Part shown: positions 33,636-46,599 of the stretch, piece after piece
Layout of the letters: every line of letters begins with the position of its first letter
Position numbering within the stretch: position 1 is the first letter of the stretch
NCBI GenBank assembly: GCA_014706295.1
Contig: JACSVZ010000002.1
Span: forward strand, 54,536,660 to 54,600,659
From: Lycocorax pyrrhopterus obiensis
Lineage: Eukaryota; Chordata; Aves; Passeriformes; Paradisaeidae
Length of the DNA stretch: 64,000 nucleotides
Direction: 5' to 3'
Notes under the pieces: generated by a model
Told to the model about the DNA's origin: nothing
Seen by the model: the letters and a program-made list of their open reading frames with translations, nothing else
The model's database searches: none
Translations under genes and position numbers: made by a program

Positions 33636-36600
33636 TTCGCTATTTTATCATATTGTATTTCATTGTTCACACTACCTTAAAAGAAATCCTAGTACTTGGC
33701 TACAAGATTGTTTCTGTTTCAGTTTTCCCTCAGAGAAATACATTTTCCCCCATATTTGTAAAAAAAGTCTTCTCTCCTAAAATTGAAGTAAAACTTATTA
33801 GAAAGATTATAATATAAAACTTCACTCCTCAAATAACAGACTGTTTTCCTCAAATTTTCCAAACTACTTTAAAAATCACTAGATTTTAAAACTGCTTTTG
33901 CAATGCTCTTCAAAATACTCCAGTCTGAAGAAACTCATAAACTCTGCATGTTACAAACATGGTCTCAGTTTTAACTCATGCATCTTGCTGAGAATATTTT
34001 TGTTAGTTTACTTCATTCCTCTATCTGCTTTGACTGCAAGAGCTATAAAATTCAACCTGTGCAAGACAGAAAATACAACCGATATAGCTTAACTTTCACT
34101 TAAGGTTTAGAAAAAGATGCTCTTCTACTAAAGTTCAACATGTGCTAAACCAAGTTACCCAAAAAGAAACAACTTTCTCATTAAGATCCAATGAAAAACA
34201 TCAAACAGAAATGACAGTAAAGAAGTTTCTCAAAAATCAGGACCTCCTAAAGTTTCAGAATTATTCCAAACCGAAACATTTCATATCTCACTCTGGTTCT
34301 TGGGCAAAGACAAGCTGAGAAATTCCAGCATTTTCATGAGCAGCTGCACTATACCATCTTTAAGTGCAATTGTAACTGTAAGCCCATCAGTAAACTAATC
34401 AACTACATGCCCAAAATTAGTGATCGACAGGGAGACAGTTGCATGGGTGTACACATACAGGCTTTCCCAAAATATTTTGTGGATCAGCTACTGGCCTCTT
34501 CAACCCCATCAATCTACGAGTTATAACCACCCGCGCTCTCAACACAACAAAAACCAGCTGGCAATGCCTGCAATGGGATTTCTTAACAAGCACAGAGGCA
34601 TTTAAGATGTGGAATATATATTGGTCAAAAATATTTTCCCCTAAAAAGCAGAAGGGTAAAAAGTTGAAATCATGACTTAAGATCCAAGTTATTATCAAAA
34701 CAAGATGTGAGAAAGAGAACAGTGACATATTTTGGATTAAGATTCAGAACTTAACTCCTCTAAGTCCAAATGGCAGCAACAGCTCCTGCTTAATCGTTAT
34801 TATAAAACCACACGTGAGACAAGTTCTTCACAGAAAGAATGCTGCACCAGAAGAACACTTGGTTAAGCCTCTTTAATATTTCTGAAACAAATGCATCTAT
34901 ATTTCTTCAGTTATTTTTCTAAAAACAGTCCTTTATGACACACTAAAATGAGTACTGATGCAAACCAATTTATTAATTCAGATGAGCAGTTGTTGAAAGT
35001 TGTTGAGAACAACTTTCTTGTTCTTTATCGGTACTTTAATTTTCATTATTGTTCTTATCATAGTCTTCATTAAACAGGGAAAAACAATCAAGTATTGGCA
35101 TTTCACACATCTCAAGTTAGTGGATCTCTTCCTATGGGGTACTTTGAGATGTTGGAGAATACCTGGAATTAATTATGAACATTACTTGTAGCTATACTTT
35201 CTTCCTTACAACACCAACCATTTAATAACATCTTAGATGGCAAACGTGCTGAACTGAAAGCAGTTTCTGGTATTTAGTCTAATGCATCTGCTCCTTAAAT
35301 TCTGAATGACAATGCTGGACTGTATAGAGAAGGAGTCCAGAATGCAGTGTTTTCTTTCTAGGTTAAGTTTTCCTGGTTTCTTATATACTTTACTTCCACT
35401 GAATATGAGTGAACTGGAACCTCAAAGCCATCAGGTCTAATCAGCAGCGGACAAAAAATACACAATCTGGACCAGTAAAGAAAGATGCTTTAATAAATCA
35501 TACTCATACAGGCCTGTGCTGTATCATTGACTTCCATAAACTGTATCAGTGTAAAACAAATTTCACGTTCATTTTCAAATCAACTTCAAAAATGTAAACT
35601 TATTAAAAATCAGAGAATTCAAGTTGTGATAAGGTGCACTGAGCTACCAGTCATGACTCTACTGGATCAGTCACTGAAGCATTGCAGTGAACTCTTAATT
35701 TGGACAACATAAATTTTGACCTTACAAAAATCAGTTCTTATGAGTGTGCAGTGTTATTTCTTAAAATACAAGTGTTCTGAGGATTGGAATGAAGCTTATT
35801 TGCATGTTACACTACATAGGTGAAATTAATTTAGGTGTTTAAGTGTGCAAGAACTTTATGATTTAGTGGTGTCATTCCAAAATAGCTCTTCTACACAACA
35901 GTCACTTGGATTCAGTATCTGATTTTGCTTCCTTTGATCTCCATGGGCAACAGTGACAGATGGTTAATGTTGAGCTGCTACCAGCCTTGCTTTGAGTAGG
36001 GCCTTCGGGTCCATCTACTCAAGCATCTTCCACTGTGTGACCTCACCCATCGAGTGTGGGTTTTGTGACGGACACGGCATGCCTGCAGACTTCTGTCACA
36101 TTAACACTGTTTTCCTGTCTGCATAATTTCTTTTATTTTGAAGTCTGAAATAAATCCCACTGGGCAAAGTGTTGCTGGTATTAATTACTTCCGTGCTAAA
36201 AGCTTTGTCAGGAGACAACAAGCTATATCAACAGGACTGCACTGCTACATCTTGAAATTACAGACTTCCTTTACTCTGCACTGTCTGATGGGCTTGAATG
36301 GGGGTACTAGCAAAGAGAAGAACTGTACCACACATAGTTAGCTTTTTATTTTCTTCACAGATGTTTCATTTTTGCAAGACTTCCATGTTTACTGCAATCT
36401 ATTTAATGTTGACAGAAACATTTCTGCCTGTATGTGGGTGCTTTATGTAGAGCATTCTCAGACTCCCAAAACAAGGATCAGAGTTAGAGATCAAGTCTAA
36501 CAGTAATACAGAAGGCTATTAAATTAGTATTTCAGAGAGTAAAATGAAACAAGTACCAAGGCCTGAATGTATGGCTACCCACCTACTAAGCACAGGTGCA

Positions 36601-39600
36601 AAGCACCTTCATAAATAGCATTTTCCATAATTTGCAGAAATACTTGTTGGGTCATACAGTATATTTACACGCCAATTTTTAATAAAACCTTGTGGGCCAC
36701 TGCACCAGACATTCCCACACTCTTGCATCAAATGATGTAGTAAACTTACTGTTATAGAGAAAAATACAATGCATTATATGAACTTTACTGGTAGGAATAC
36801 AATGTACATTATAATTACTTCAACCAAGGAGCCAATATCACAAAATAAGCATCATCAATTCCACTAAATTGCAGAGTTACTGTGCAACCAACTCTACATT
36901 TCTTGTTTGTTCTACCTTCTCTGCATTCTTAGCTCCTCTCCGTTATAAACTGATTACAGCACAGCTTACTTCGAATTCTCTATAGTAACTGTCTACGTCA
37001 TCTAACATCTTCAACACACCTTTCTCCATTATTCCCCCTCTGTCCAAAACCTGGACACTTCAGTGCTACCAATCTATTGTCCCAAAGGTGTTGGGAATTT
37101 TGACAGAGACAAACTGAACCCTAAACAGAATATGAGTAGTAAATACTAAGCCCCGCTCTGGGCAAAGGCAATGAATTCTCTCATTGGTGCATTCTAAGGC
37201 AGCTTTACTTAATCTATACTACATTTCTTTCTAACTTGTTCCTACCTTTCAATCCAATATTTTTTTTTTCTGTGGGAATTTCAGAATTTTTTTTTCTTCT
37301 GTTAAGAGTTTCTAAGGGTCCAGAGTATAAGCCTAACCTGATGGTTATGGGTTGCACAACAACCCATAATTCAACATTCAACAAGCAGCTGTAACCACTG
37401 ATAAATCCTTGGGCCTTAGGTGTTGACTCTGACACACTATAGTCAAGAAAACAGAATGAGAAGCAAAACAGGATTTAATAATCCCCTGGTCTGCAAGGTA
37501 CATTTGCTATAAAGTGACTCTAAGTTATTTATATCCACAAGGACTATAACCAATTTCAGATTCTGCAGACAGTAAGACTTAAAAATAACTTTTTATAAGT
37601 ATCCTGATAGCTGATTTTAAGTACTGCAATGGACTAATAAAATATAACCATTTCTTCCCTACTTAACAATTTATAAAATGTAAAATATTTTGCAGAACAT
37701 TTAGTGGACATACATAATACCAACCTTTCTATTTACTTGGTTCCTCACATAAATTCTTTTTAAGGTAGAAAAGAGGCTTAACACAGTTGTCGTGTAATCA
37801 CGTGTGTGAGGCAGGCAGGCTACAATATGTCCACAAGAATGCTGTCACTAGCCTACCAAACTACCTTGTTCACATAAAACAGATTTCAATTTAGATGCAA
37901 AGTAATTTCAATAGCTTGGAGCCATTAGAAGTTTACTGGAAGCTGGCTATAAGCACTCTCAAGGGGGTGGGGAATTCCCTGTCTAGAAGACATGTTATCA
38001 ACCACTGATTCCCAGGACCACTATATCCTACAGCACTCACTAGGGTGGCAAAGCAAGCAAATCTAATCACAAAAGATTTTTCTCATATAATTATTTCTTC
38101 TTCAGTTGTAAAACTGCAGCAAAAATAATGCTGTTGCCAGTTGGCTGAAATGAAGTGCCTAAACAAGTTTTTACATAAGACACTGTATCTACAGCATCCT
38201 TTGATATCGGAGACTGCCATATATCAGTTTTGAAGACAGCAACATCTTTTGCCTCACCAATTATCTTCTTCCAAGTCAGATACACTTGAAATTTAACAGG
38301 AGCAAAAACATTTCTTAGATGGAACACCTCTGTTTCAGGGTAATCCCTCAGAAAAAGTAGATACAGGGATGCCAGTGCGTGACTCAGTATCTGAGGTTAA
38401 GAACACAACTGCTCTTATGGAAACTGGACGTCAGTCTGAATACAGAAGACACATGGACCACTCCAACTACACTTACTTAACAGTCTTGTGCTCCTCCTCG
38501 GTTGCCTTTATCCAGCACTGCCTTATCCTCACAGTCACATCTCTCCCTGTCCCGTTTCCCCACGCCCATCCCTTCCCCTCAACAGCCTACTATTTCTATG
38601 GGTTATTTATCTAAAGGGTACATGACCTCAGGTGACAGAGATCACAACAAATGCACAGCTAGGACACATTCCAGTTTTCACTTTCATGGCTAAAGATTCT
38701 CTCCTTAAGGTCCAAAAAACATAAAGACAACATTATTACAACACTGTCAAAGAACACACAACTCAAAATACTTCGCCTTAAAATGTTTGTAATCTTTCCC
38801 TTCCTCAAATTCAGAAGAGCACTAAAAAGTGAAGACTGAGATCAAGGAATTTGCAATAGTGAAGGAGTACATTCACTATTCAGCATCACAGCTTATTTAA
38901 CCTCACAGCTGACCTCTCATGCAGTGGACTGAAGGCTTTTTTTGATCTTTTTGTGCAACACTACATCATATTTTCCTATTTCTACAGAAAAGAATAAAGG
39001 GTAAACAAGACTAGCAGTATCAATCCCTAAAGTTTCTACCATTTGGAGGCTTCCACCAAAAGTGGTTGACAAACTGCCACGCAAGCACAGCCTGAAGGAT
39101 TTAAATCTACATTAGATATTGGCATATCAAACAGTTGTTCTTCCTTCTATTAGGAATCACAGTTTCCCAGGACTCAAATGTTGAGGCACATGCTATTATA
39201 AGTCAGCTGAAAAGAAGAGGATTTTAATTAAGAATCCAGTTATAATCACTATTAATTATCCTGAAAACTAACAGAATAGCAGTAACTTCTCCCAGTCCAG
39301 CCCCTCTCTCAGGAGCTCCTCTCTTTTCAGTTTAACTTTCAGTGGAAAAGACAAAGAACAACTGATAGGTTATGGAGAGATCAGACCATAAAACTATCTC
39401 CAGACACTGAAAAGCCAGCAGAGGCACATATCTTATACTTGTGGAATTGTAATGTTTTGCAGTGCAGAATGCAAGTCTCTTTCCAACAAGAACTGAAAAC
39501 GCAAGCATGAAACAAAACATCAGGGTCATTTTGAGCCTGAAAATATACGTTTTGGCAATCTTTCTGCCAGGACGGTTTGGGGATGCTACAAAACAAACAC

Positions 39601-39919
39601 ACGTATGGCTCTCCAGGTGACTCTTGGGATACGTACGGCCCACTTAAGATTTTCATTTTAAAGACTCAATTAAGGGGAAGGTGCTGAAGCTATTAATTTC
39701 CATTTAAAAGAAACCCAAAAGCAAACACCAAATCCCTTACCTAACCAAATAGGCGAGCATCGAAAGGCTCTTTTTATTTGGGGAACTTAATAGCATACTT
39801 TGTATTTCTCCCTTGCGTTACAAGCAAACACAAGCTCCAGTTACCACTAAACTACAGAAAAGCCCAGCACAGGAAAGCAGGGAGCAATTAAATGTTACAG
39901 AAACCCTGCTCTTACTCAC

Positions 39920-40120
39920 CCTAGAACCGCAGCGCCCACATACACGCACAGGGTCTCCGGCACCCGGCCGGGACAGGAGTCGCCGCCGCAGCCGCCGCTC
40001 GGTCCCGCCGAGTCGGTGGATGAGCGCCCCGACCCCTTCCCCGCCAGCCCCGGGGCGCGGCCCCTTTGTTCGGGGTGCCGCCGCTGCTGCGCCCCGCCCT
40101 CCGCAGGTACGGGCGGCGCC
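39920..40120 (-). other. RALA: Candidate RALA first (untranslated) exon
   Basis: A - strand donor with near-perfect consensus (tctagg|gtgagtaag) ends an exon at 39,920 at the edge of the CpG island. The 5' limit (start site) is unknown and drawn arbitrarily. An alternative first exon would end at 40,562. Confidence 0.4.
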
Positions 40121-41010
40121 GGCCACCGCCCCGCAGCCCCGAGGACCCGCACCCGCCCCCCGCCGCAACAGGCGGCCAGACCCCGCCGCGGCCCCACCGC
40201 CCCCTCCCCGCTGTTCCCCGCGCCCGGGCGGGCTGCGGCCGGAGGTCGCCAAGGTCGACACCCGTAACCTTCAGGGAGCGGCCGCCGGGCCCCCGCAAGA
40301 GGTTCGGGGCGCCGCCCGTTTGCCCCCACACCCCGGGGTGGGGCGGGCAGCTGCACACCGCCGGTCGGGGGCGGCGGGGCGGCAGCCGCACCCCGACACC
40401 AACCCCCCGGCGGCGCAGAGCGGCGGGCGCGGAGCCGCCGGAAGCCCCCGCCCGCACGCCACCTTCCCCCACACCGGAGAGCTCCCCCGGCGCGGGCCAG
40501 GCCGGTTCCCTGCGCTCCCCCGCGGCTTCACCCCGGCCCGGCCCGCGCGCCCCAGGCTCACCTGCGGCGGCGGTACCGGCGGCGCGCGCTCCGCTGCCCG
40601 CCCGAAGAGCGCGCGGGGAGGGGCGGGGCGCGCGAGGTGAGGCCCTGGCGCCGCCCCCGCGCGCACGGCCGGCGGCGCGCGCGCGGCCCGGGGCGGAGGG
40701 CGGGCCCGGCCGGGGCGGGGCGGGGAGCGCCGCCGCAGGGGCCGGAGCGTCGTCACCGGGCGCGGCCCCGCCGTCCCCGCCTCGCGGGCGGCGGGCCGTG
40801 TCAGGCGCCGAGGCGCGCAGGCGCAGTGCCGGCCGAGGCTGAGCGGGGCGCGGCCGGGCCCGGGTCGGCGGTGCGCGCGCGGGCGGGCCCGGTCCCGGAA
40901 GGGGGCGGCTGCTTCCGCCTGAGGCGCGTGCGGGGCCGGGCCAGGCGGGGCGCGGCGGGGGCGGGTAACGGGCGGGGCGGGGCCAGCGCCTTCCCCGGGT
41001 GGGTCATCCC
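39940..41010. promoter_or_regulatory. CpG island, probable bidirectional promoter of RALA and the MED1-like gene
   Basis: About 1 kb of extremely GC-rich, CpG-dense DNA in otherwise AT-rich surroundings. GC-boxes of the ggggcgggg type cluster at about 40,710-40,730 and 40,965-40,985. Donor sites face outwards: on the - strand after 40,562 (ccgcag|gtgagc) and 39,920 (tctagg|gtgagt), and on the + strand after 40,636 (gcgag|gtgagg). There is no TATA box. Six long overlapping frames here come from lack of stop codons in GC-rich DNA and show no protein family. Confidence 0.8.
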
Positions 41011-42560
41011 CGGGTGGAGCCGTGTCCCGCTTGTTCCACCGCGCCGTAACTCCGAACCTCAAATGGCACTTGCTTTCCTTTCCTGCTTCTCCTCCTTTGT
41101 TTCAGCCAAAACTCTTAAGGGAGACAGTGAGAAAACATTGTAGCTCGATGTCCGTCCCTCCTTTCCCCCAGCTAATCCCCGATCTGGAGAATAGAGGAGG
41201 CGTGTCGTGGCATGGTAAGGAGATAAATTCCCGACATCTGTCGCTAGGTTTATAAACACTATTATTTTTAGTGGAGCTTTCCTCAGGCCACAAGTATAAG
41301 CTGAGAAAGCATTTAATATACTGAGTTTAAGGGAAATGATCACTGGCAGAAGGGCACATGAAGCAGTGAGCCTCTAAAGAGTTTTGTTGGTTTTTTTTTT
41401 TTTTTTAATAGTAATGGACCACTCCATGCATGGAGGATTTTATAGATGCCAAACAGAACAGGGAGATAGGAGAGTTTCCATGTTAATTACAATCATTCAA
41501 ATAATAATAACAGTGCCTCAATAACTGTATCTTTTACTGCTACATGGTGGACATAAAGGGGAGCTTTGTGCAAACAAAACACGATTTAAACTCATGATGT
41601 AAGTGATGTAATGAAACCTAAGCATAGTATCAAAATTGACTGCTCAGTGTGCATCTTTGTTTTTCACACTGTAACCATTCACAGACAATACAAGTGGTTT
41701 TGAAGCATCTCCTCCTCCACATAATTGCTTGGCTGAAGGTAGTTTCCAAGTCTGCAAATTCCAGATTTTATCACCTCAGATGGAAAACTTTGACCTCGGT
41801 ATTCACCTCATGGAGCCATTGCACTTTGCTTGCAAAGCAGGTGCACTTTAAAATTTTCATTGTTGTTGTCTGTGCTCTGTTTTCTGAAATTTTTGACATC
41901 TTGACATTTTTGACATCATTTAGCCAGTGTTTAGTACATATCCCTCTAGAATTTAATCTTGTTGGCCTTACATTTCTGTATGAGCTAATTTTTGCAAATT
42001 CCATAGAGTCTGAGAAACTGATTGCAATCCAGATGCAATTCATTCTGATTAAAATATCAAAATACGTCCATTTACACAAAGAAATGTTGGATTCTGTTAA
42101 ATGGTGAGGGGGGAAAAAAGGAGGGGAGGAAAGGAAAGCTAGTAACATTGAGTCAACCAAATGTCCAAAATAAAACACAAAACATTTTTGATATTTCATG
42201 ACAGGGAAAAGTTTTTATGATATCTCTGATTAGACTTATCATGAGACCATGAAAATGTTGGAAGAGTCTTTGCATAATCCTGTACAAATAATGATTCAGG
42301 AGTCCTCAAGAAATCCTGGCCCAACTTCTGCAGCCCTTTGAGTATCTCTGTGCTGTATTACTTTTTAGTACTTATTCCAGAACCCTTCTGGTGCAAGAGT
42401 GGGTGAGCCATAGTTAAGGTCTTGTTAATACTGATGTCTGCAGCCATTTAGTACTTCCTTGTTCCTTCAATACTAGAGCTAATCCAAAATAGCCTTTGCC
42501 CTGTAAGACATACAGTGTACTTACCGGGATGTTGGTAGCAGCTCTTTCACTCTATGGAAA
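41011..42560. other. Flank right of CpG island, one candidate exon
   Basis: GC content drops sharply. The only gene-like signal is the candidate exon at 41,106-41,214. The frames at 41,649-42,107 (+) and 41,771-42,199 (-) are AT-rich, mutually antisense and show no family. Confidence 0.4.
41106..41214 (+). other. Candidate early exon of the MED1-like gene
   Basis: Good acceptor (tcctcctttgtttcag) and good donor (catg|gtaagg) bound 109 bases next to the CpG island on the strand of the MED1-like gene. Spliced to the first recognised MED1-like exon at 54,840, the ATG at 41,212-41,214 would lie in frame directly before GAT, with G at -3 and +4. Alternatively, a shorter exon 41,106-41,126 (donor gtgaga) would encode PKLLRET in the right phase, faintly like the KLVRQV segment of MED1. 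It is inferred from splice sites alone. Confidence 0.25.
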
Positions 42561-42564
42561 TGCC

Positions 42565-44166
42565 CCTTTGCATGGAATGGTTTGGGTTGGAAGAGACCTT
42601 AAAAATCATCTAGTTCCAACCCCCCTGTCATGGGCAAGGATGACACCCACTAGACCAGGTTGCTCAGAGCCCCATCCAACCTGGCCTTGAACACTTTCAG
42701 GGATGGGGCATCCACAACATCTCCAGGCAACCTGTTCCAGTGCCTCACCAGCTTCAAAATAAATAATTTCTTCCTAAGATCTAATCTAAATCTAATTTTT
42801 TAGTTTATAACCATTTTCCCCTTGTCCTATCACTCATCTGCCCATATAAGACATTGCTCTTTTTACCCTTTAGGTACTGGAAGGCCTCAATGACCTCTTG
42901 CCAGAACCTTCTCTTCTCCAGGCTGAACAACCTGGGCTCTCTCAGCCTGTCTTCATAGCAAAGATGCTTCAGTCCTCTGACCATTTTTGTGGCCTCTTCT
43001 GGGCTCTCTCTATCAGGTCCACATCTTTCTTATGCTAAGAACTCCATACCTGGACACAGCACTCCATGTGGGGTCTCATGAGGGCAGAGTAGACGGGGAC
43101 AATCACCTACCTTGATTTGCTGGCCACCCCTTTTTGATACAGCCCAGGATACCATTGGCCTTCTGGGCTGCAGGTGAACTGTCCAAGTCCTTCTCAGCAC
43201 AGTTGCTCTCAGCGAGTTCTTCTCTCAGTCTGGACTCATGTCTGGCATTGTTCCAACCCAGGTGCAGCACTTTACACCTGGATTTATTGAACTTGAGTTT
43301 CCTATGGGCCCACTTCTCAAGTTTGTCCATGTCCCCCTGGATAGGATCTCCTCCTTCTGTTGTGCCAACTGCACCACTCAGCTTCATGGATCTGCAAACT
43401 TGTTGAGGGTGCACTCTATCCCACTGACAGCGTCATTGATGAAGGTATTAAAGAGCCCTGGTACCAAGATGGACCCCTGAGGGACAGGATTCATCACCAG
43501 CCTCTACCTGGACATAAGAGCACTGACCACAACTCTGGCTACATCCATCCAGCCAATTCCTTATCCACTGGAGAGTCCATCCATCAAATCCATGTCTTTT
43601 CAATTTGGAGATAAGGATGTCACGTGGGACCGCCTTACAGAAGGACTTACAGAAGTCTAGGTAGTTGACATCTGTCAACTTCCTAGTCTTCCCTTGTCAA
43701 CTGTTGCTGTCACTGCATCATGGAAGGCCACCAGATTGGTCAGGCATGATTTGCCTTTAGTGAAGCCATACTGGCTGTCTTGGATCATCTCCTCCTCTTG
43801 TATGTGCTTAACATTGTTTCCATGAGTATCTGCTCCACAGTCTTCCCGGGCAAGGGAAGGTCTCTAGTATGTAGTTCCATGGATCTCCGGCATGCAGTTC
43901 CCTAGGTCTTCCTTTCTCCACTTTTTAAAAACAGGAATAATGTTTCCCTTTTTCTAGTCACTGAAGACTTCACCTGACTGCCAGGGTTTTCCAAATATGT
44001 TGTAGAGTAGCTTGGCAACAACATCGGTCAGTTGCCTCGGGACCCTGGGATGCATCTCATCAGGCCCCACAGACTTGTGGCTATTCAGTTTCATCAGATG
44101 GTCTTGAACCTGCTCTTCACTTACAGTGGGAGGGACTTCATCCCCATTTTGCACCATGCTGCTTGT
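42565..44166 (-). mobile_element. CR1 LINE, 5'-truncated, 1.6 kb, with decayed ORF2
   Basis: On the - strand, fragments of the CR1 reverse transcriptase frame appear in order from right to left. They are '[17 protein letters not shown]' (about 44,085), the '[20 protein letters not shown]' and '[17 protein letters not shown]' block (43,670-43,530), and '[19 protein letters not shown]' with '[14 protein letters not shown]' (43,280-43,130). The CR1 3'UTR follows and ends near 42,570 with the reverse of 'ggtctcttccaacccaaacc'. The frame is broken by several stops and shifts, so the element is inactive. Confidence 0.95.
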
Positions 44167-44169
44167 TAA

Positions 44170-46006
44170 TGAATGTGGTCTTTGTCCTTTTGATCTCTCT
44201 TTAGTGGTATATTAAGACAAAAAAAAAATTCTTTTGAATTTTCGTTTTGTGGTCCAAACCGCATGTTGTAATGCAATAAAAAACAGTTTATAGTATACCG
44301 TTCATTTTTTTCTTGGATGTGTCTCCTGGCATCTTACCTAAACCAAATGGAAAAAAATGAGCTCTTTAACCCAAAATTAAAAGAAGTATTTCCATGAAAA
44401 TGCACTACATTAATAATTCCTATTCAATTGCTAACAAGTGGCCATAGTGAGAGCATCTTTGGAGCACCTGGAATATTTTAGGGCATGACTCTCTCTCCTC
44501 AGTGTAAGAGAGCAACTGGTCAGAGGAAAGCAACTACTTCACTCCATTGACTGTATAAGAACTTAGGGTTCATAGCCCAAGGCAGCAAGAGGTTTGAATT
44601 GCTCTCTGGTGTTTAAATGCTGCAACAGGTACCTAAAACCACACAGGCAGTGTAGTAGACATTTGCAATGTGGTTACAAAGGGTGTAGGTGATGAATGTC
44701 CTTTGTTATGTATTAACATATGTGCCAGTAAAACTCTGCACATAAAATACTTGAAGGGAAAAATTACGAAGAATAATGAAGCAGAGATGTAATTAATTGT
44801 GTGCTAGTACTACTTGCATTGTGTACCTTAATACAACTAAGAAATCAACTGACAAAGATTTCATTTGTTTTAAAAAGCTAAAGATACAGTGGACATGTCA
44901 GACAAAACATGTCCGAATCTTTGGGAAAAACATTGATGTGCAACTTTCATTCCCACAGAACAAAAAAATACTTGTTCCCTTTACTTTAGCACACATTTAG
45001 TAGCACACAATTTATATTTAAAGTATGCATAATTTAACACTGTAATTTTATCTTAGATTTCTGTTGACATGAATAAATGAACCACATTATTTGGAAAACC
45101 ATCTCATCATGCATAAAACATCCATTCTTCCTTTAAGTGCTCAATAAATGTTTCAGGGTGAGACAGATTTAATTTTTCGAAGAGACAAAAGAGAAAAGGA
45201 ACAAAACCACTTACTGGTTCTTGAGGGCACCCTCCTATTTCAGCCCAGAATTGATTACCCTGCCGTCTGCTGGGTCTGTGGGTGTGTGGGCCTTTGTGTT
45301 GTGAAGTATTGCTGAACTGAAACTGGTACATGGAGGTAGGATTTCATGGTATTATGGTTAATTTCTTCTCTTTTAGGCTGGTGGCACAACTGTATTAAAA
45401 CTCATTAGACAACATTTTATTACCAATGCATAAGGATGCATAAAATGTATTTGTGATTTAATAGAGTTTTCTAAGTAGCAGGACAGTTGAAAAGAAATTA
45501 CCCAGCCCAAATCCACATGTATTCTGTGGAGAATCACCCCTCAATAAAAGGAAAGAGCTAGAAGCTTTTATCCACCTTCAGTTTGTACCAGTTGTGAGAA
45601 AACATAAGTAATAGTGAAGAATATGTTAAACAATTACTTGGCTAATTATTAACATACTCCTACTTCTCGAGTTTAACTTTGTGTGCTTTTCTGTGCTTTT
45701 GTGTAAGGGACAGTCAGGTTTTAAGGACATCCTACTCTTGAGATATATAACTGGCATGCCCAAGGGCAGACTTGGGACGTAGCTCCCACTTCACACAACT
45801 GAGAGTGATGGCTGCCTTGAGACAGTGGTGTGTCTACTGGTGGGGGGTGGTCAGATCTCCCTCTGAGTGTGCCTGTTTCTCTCTGAAAACTAGCAGGAAA
45901 ATCTGATGTGACAAAGCTTATTTTGGTGCCTGCTGTTAGGCAGTACAACTCCAGGCCTTAGGTGACAGACTACTGGATTGGAATTCGTGTAATCTTAGTT
46001 CTACTC
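44170..46006. other. Intergenic or intronic AT-rich DNA, no gene seen
   Basis: No recognisable protein, RNA or repeat. It may be part of the long first intron of the MED1-like gene. Confidence 0.4.
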
Positions 46007-46599
46007 TGTGCTGGTTTTGGCTGGGGTGGAGTTGATTTTCTTCACAGTAGATAGTGTGGGGCTATGCTTGGGATTTATGCTGGAAACACTGTTGATAACA
46101 CAGGGATGTTTTAGTTACTGCTGAGCAGCACTTGTACAGCCTCAAGGCCTTTTCTCTTCTCACACTGCCTCACCAGGGAGGAGACTGGGGGTGCACAAGA
46201 AATTGGGAGGGGACACAGCTGGGACAGCTGGCTGCAACCGACCAAAGGGATGTGCTGTATGACCCTTACCATACAGTGTCATGCTCAGCAATAAAAAGTG
46301 GGAGAAGAAAAAGGAAGAGTGGGGACATTTGGAGTGATGGCGTTTCTCTTCCCAAGTAACACATGGTGGAGCTCTGCTGTTCTGGAGGTGGCTGAACACC
46401 TGCCTGCCCATGGTGAATTAATTCCTTGTTTTCCTTTGCTTGCATGCGTGGCTCTTGCTTTCCCTATTAAACTGTCTTTATCTCAACCCTTGAGCCTTTT
46501 CACCTTCTGGTTCTTCCCCCCTCCCCCCCACCCTACTGCAAAGGAGTGAGTGAGGGGCTGCAAGGTACTTAGTTGCCAGCTGGGGTTAAACTGCAGAAT
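46007..46599 (+). mobile_element. ERVL-type LTR (about 590 bp)
   Basis: A near-complete copy of a familiar avian LTR. It starts TGTGCTGGTTTTGGCTGGGG. Inside are 'ttgataacacagggatgt', 'ttgggaggggacacagct', 'ccaaagggatgtgctgta' and a TATA-like 'cagcaataaaaag'. 'cctattaaactgtctttatc' and 'tcaacccttgagccttttca' follow, and it ends 'gccagctggggttaaactg'. No viral genes are attached. Its sequence is clearly better preserved than the related fragment at 22.9 kb. Confidence 0.85.

Larger units (their letters stand above)
21500..39919 (-). other. RALA: RALA intron 1 (about 18 kb)
   Basis: Long AT-rich first intron. I recognise only one decayed LTR (22,868-23,233) and one unexplained 84-codon frame on the - strand (33,381-33,635). 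Other frames are short and random. The right boundary assumes the donor at 39,919. If the donor at 40,561 is used instead, the intron is about 640 bases longer. Confidence 0.7.

Noticed and set aside
38091..38327. 78-codon - strand frame in RALA intron 1
   Set aside because: It ends in a poly-Lys-like run, has no recognised motif and is within chance length for this composition.
39813..41143. Long Pro/Ala/Arg/Gly-rich frames (up to 275 codons) on both strands of the CpG island
   Set aside because: GC-rich DNA has few stops; the frames overlap in all six phases and match no family.
44797..45000. Candidate N-terminal MED1 exon (QWTCQTKHVRIFGK)
   Set aside because: The W...K.VR spacing recalls MED1, but there is no usable donor in the right phase and no further similarity.
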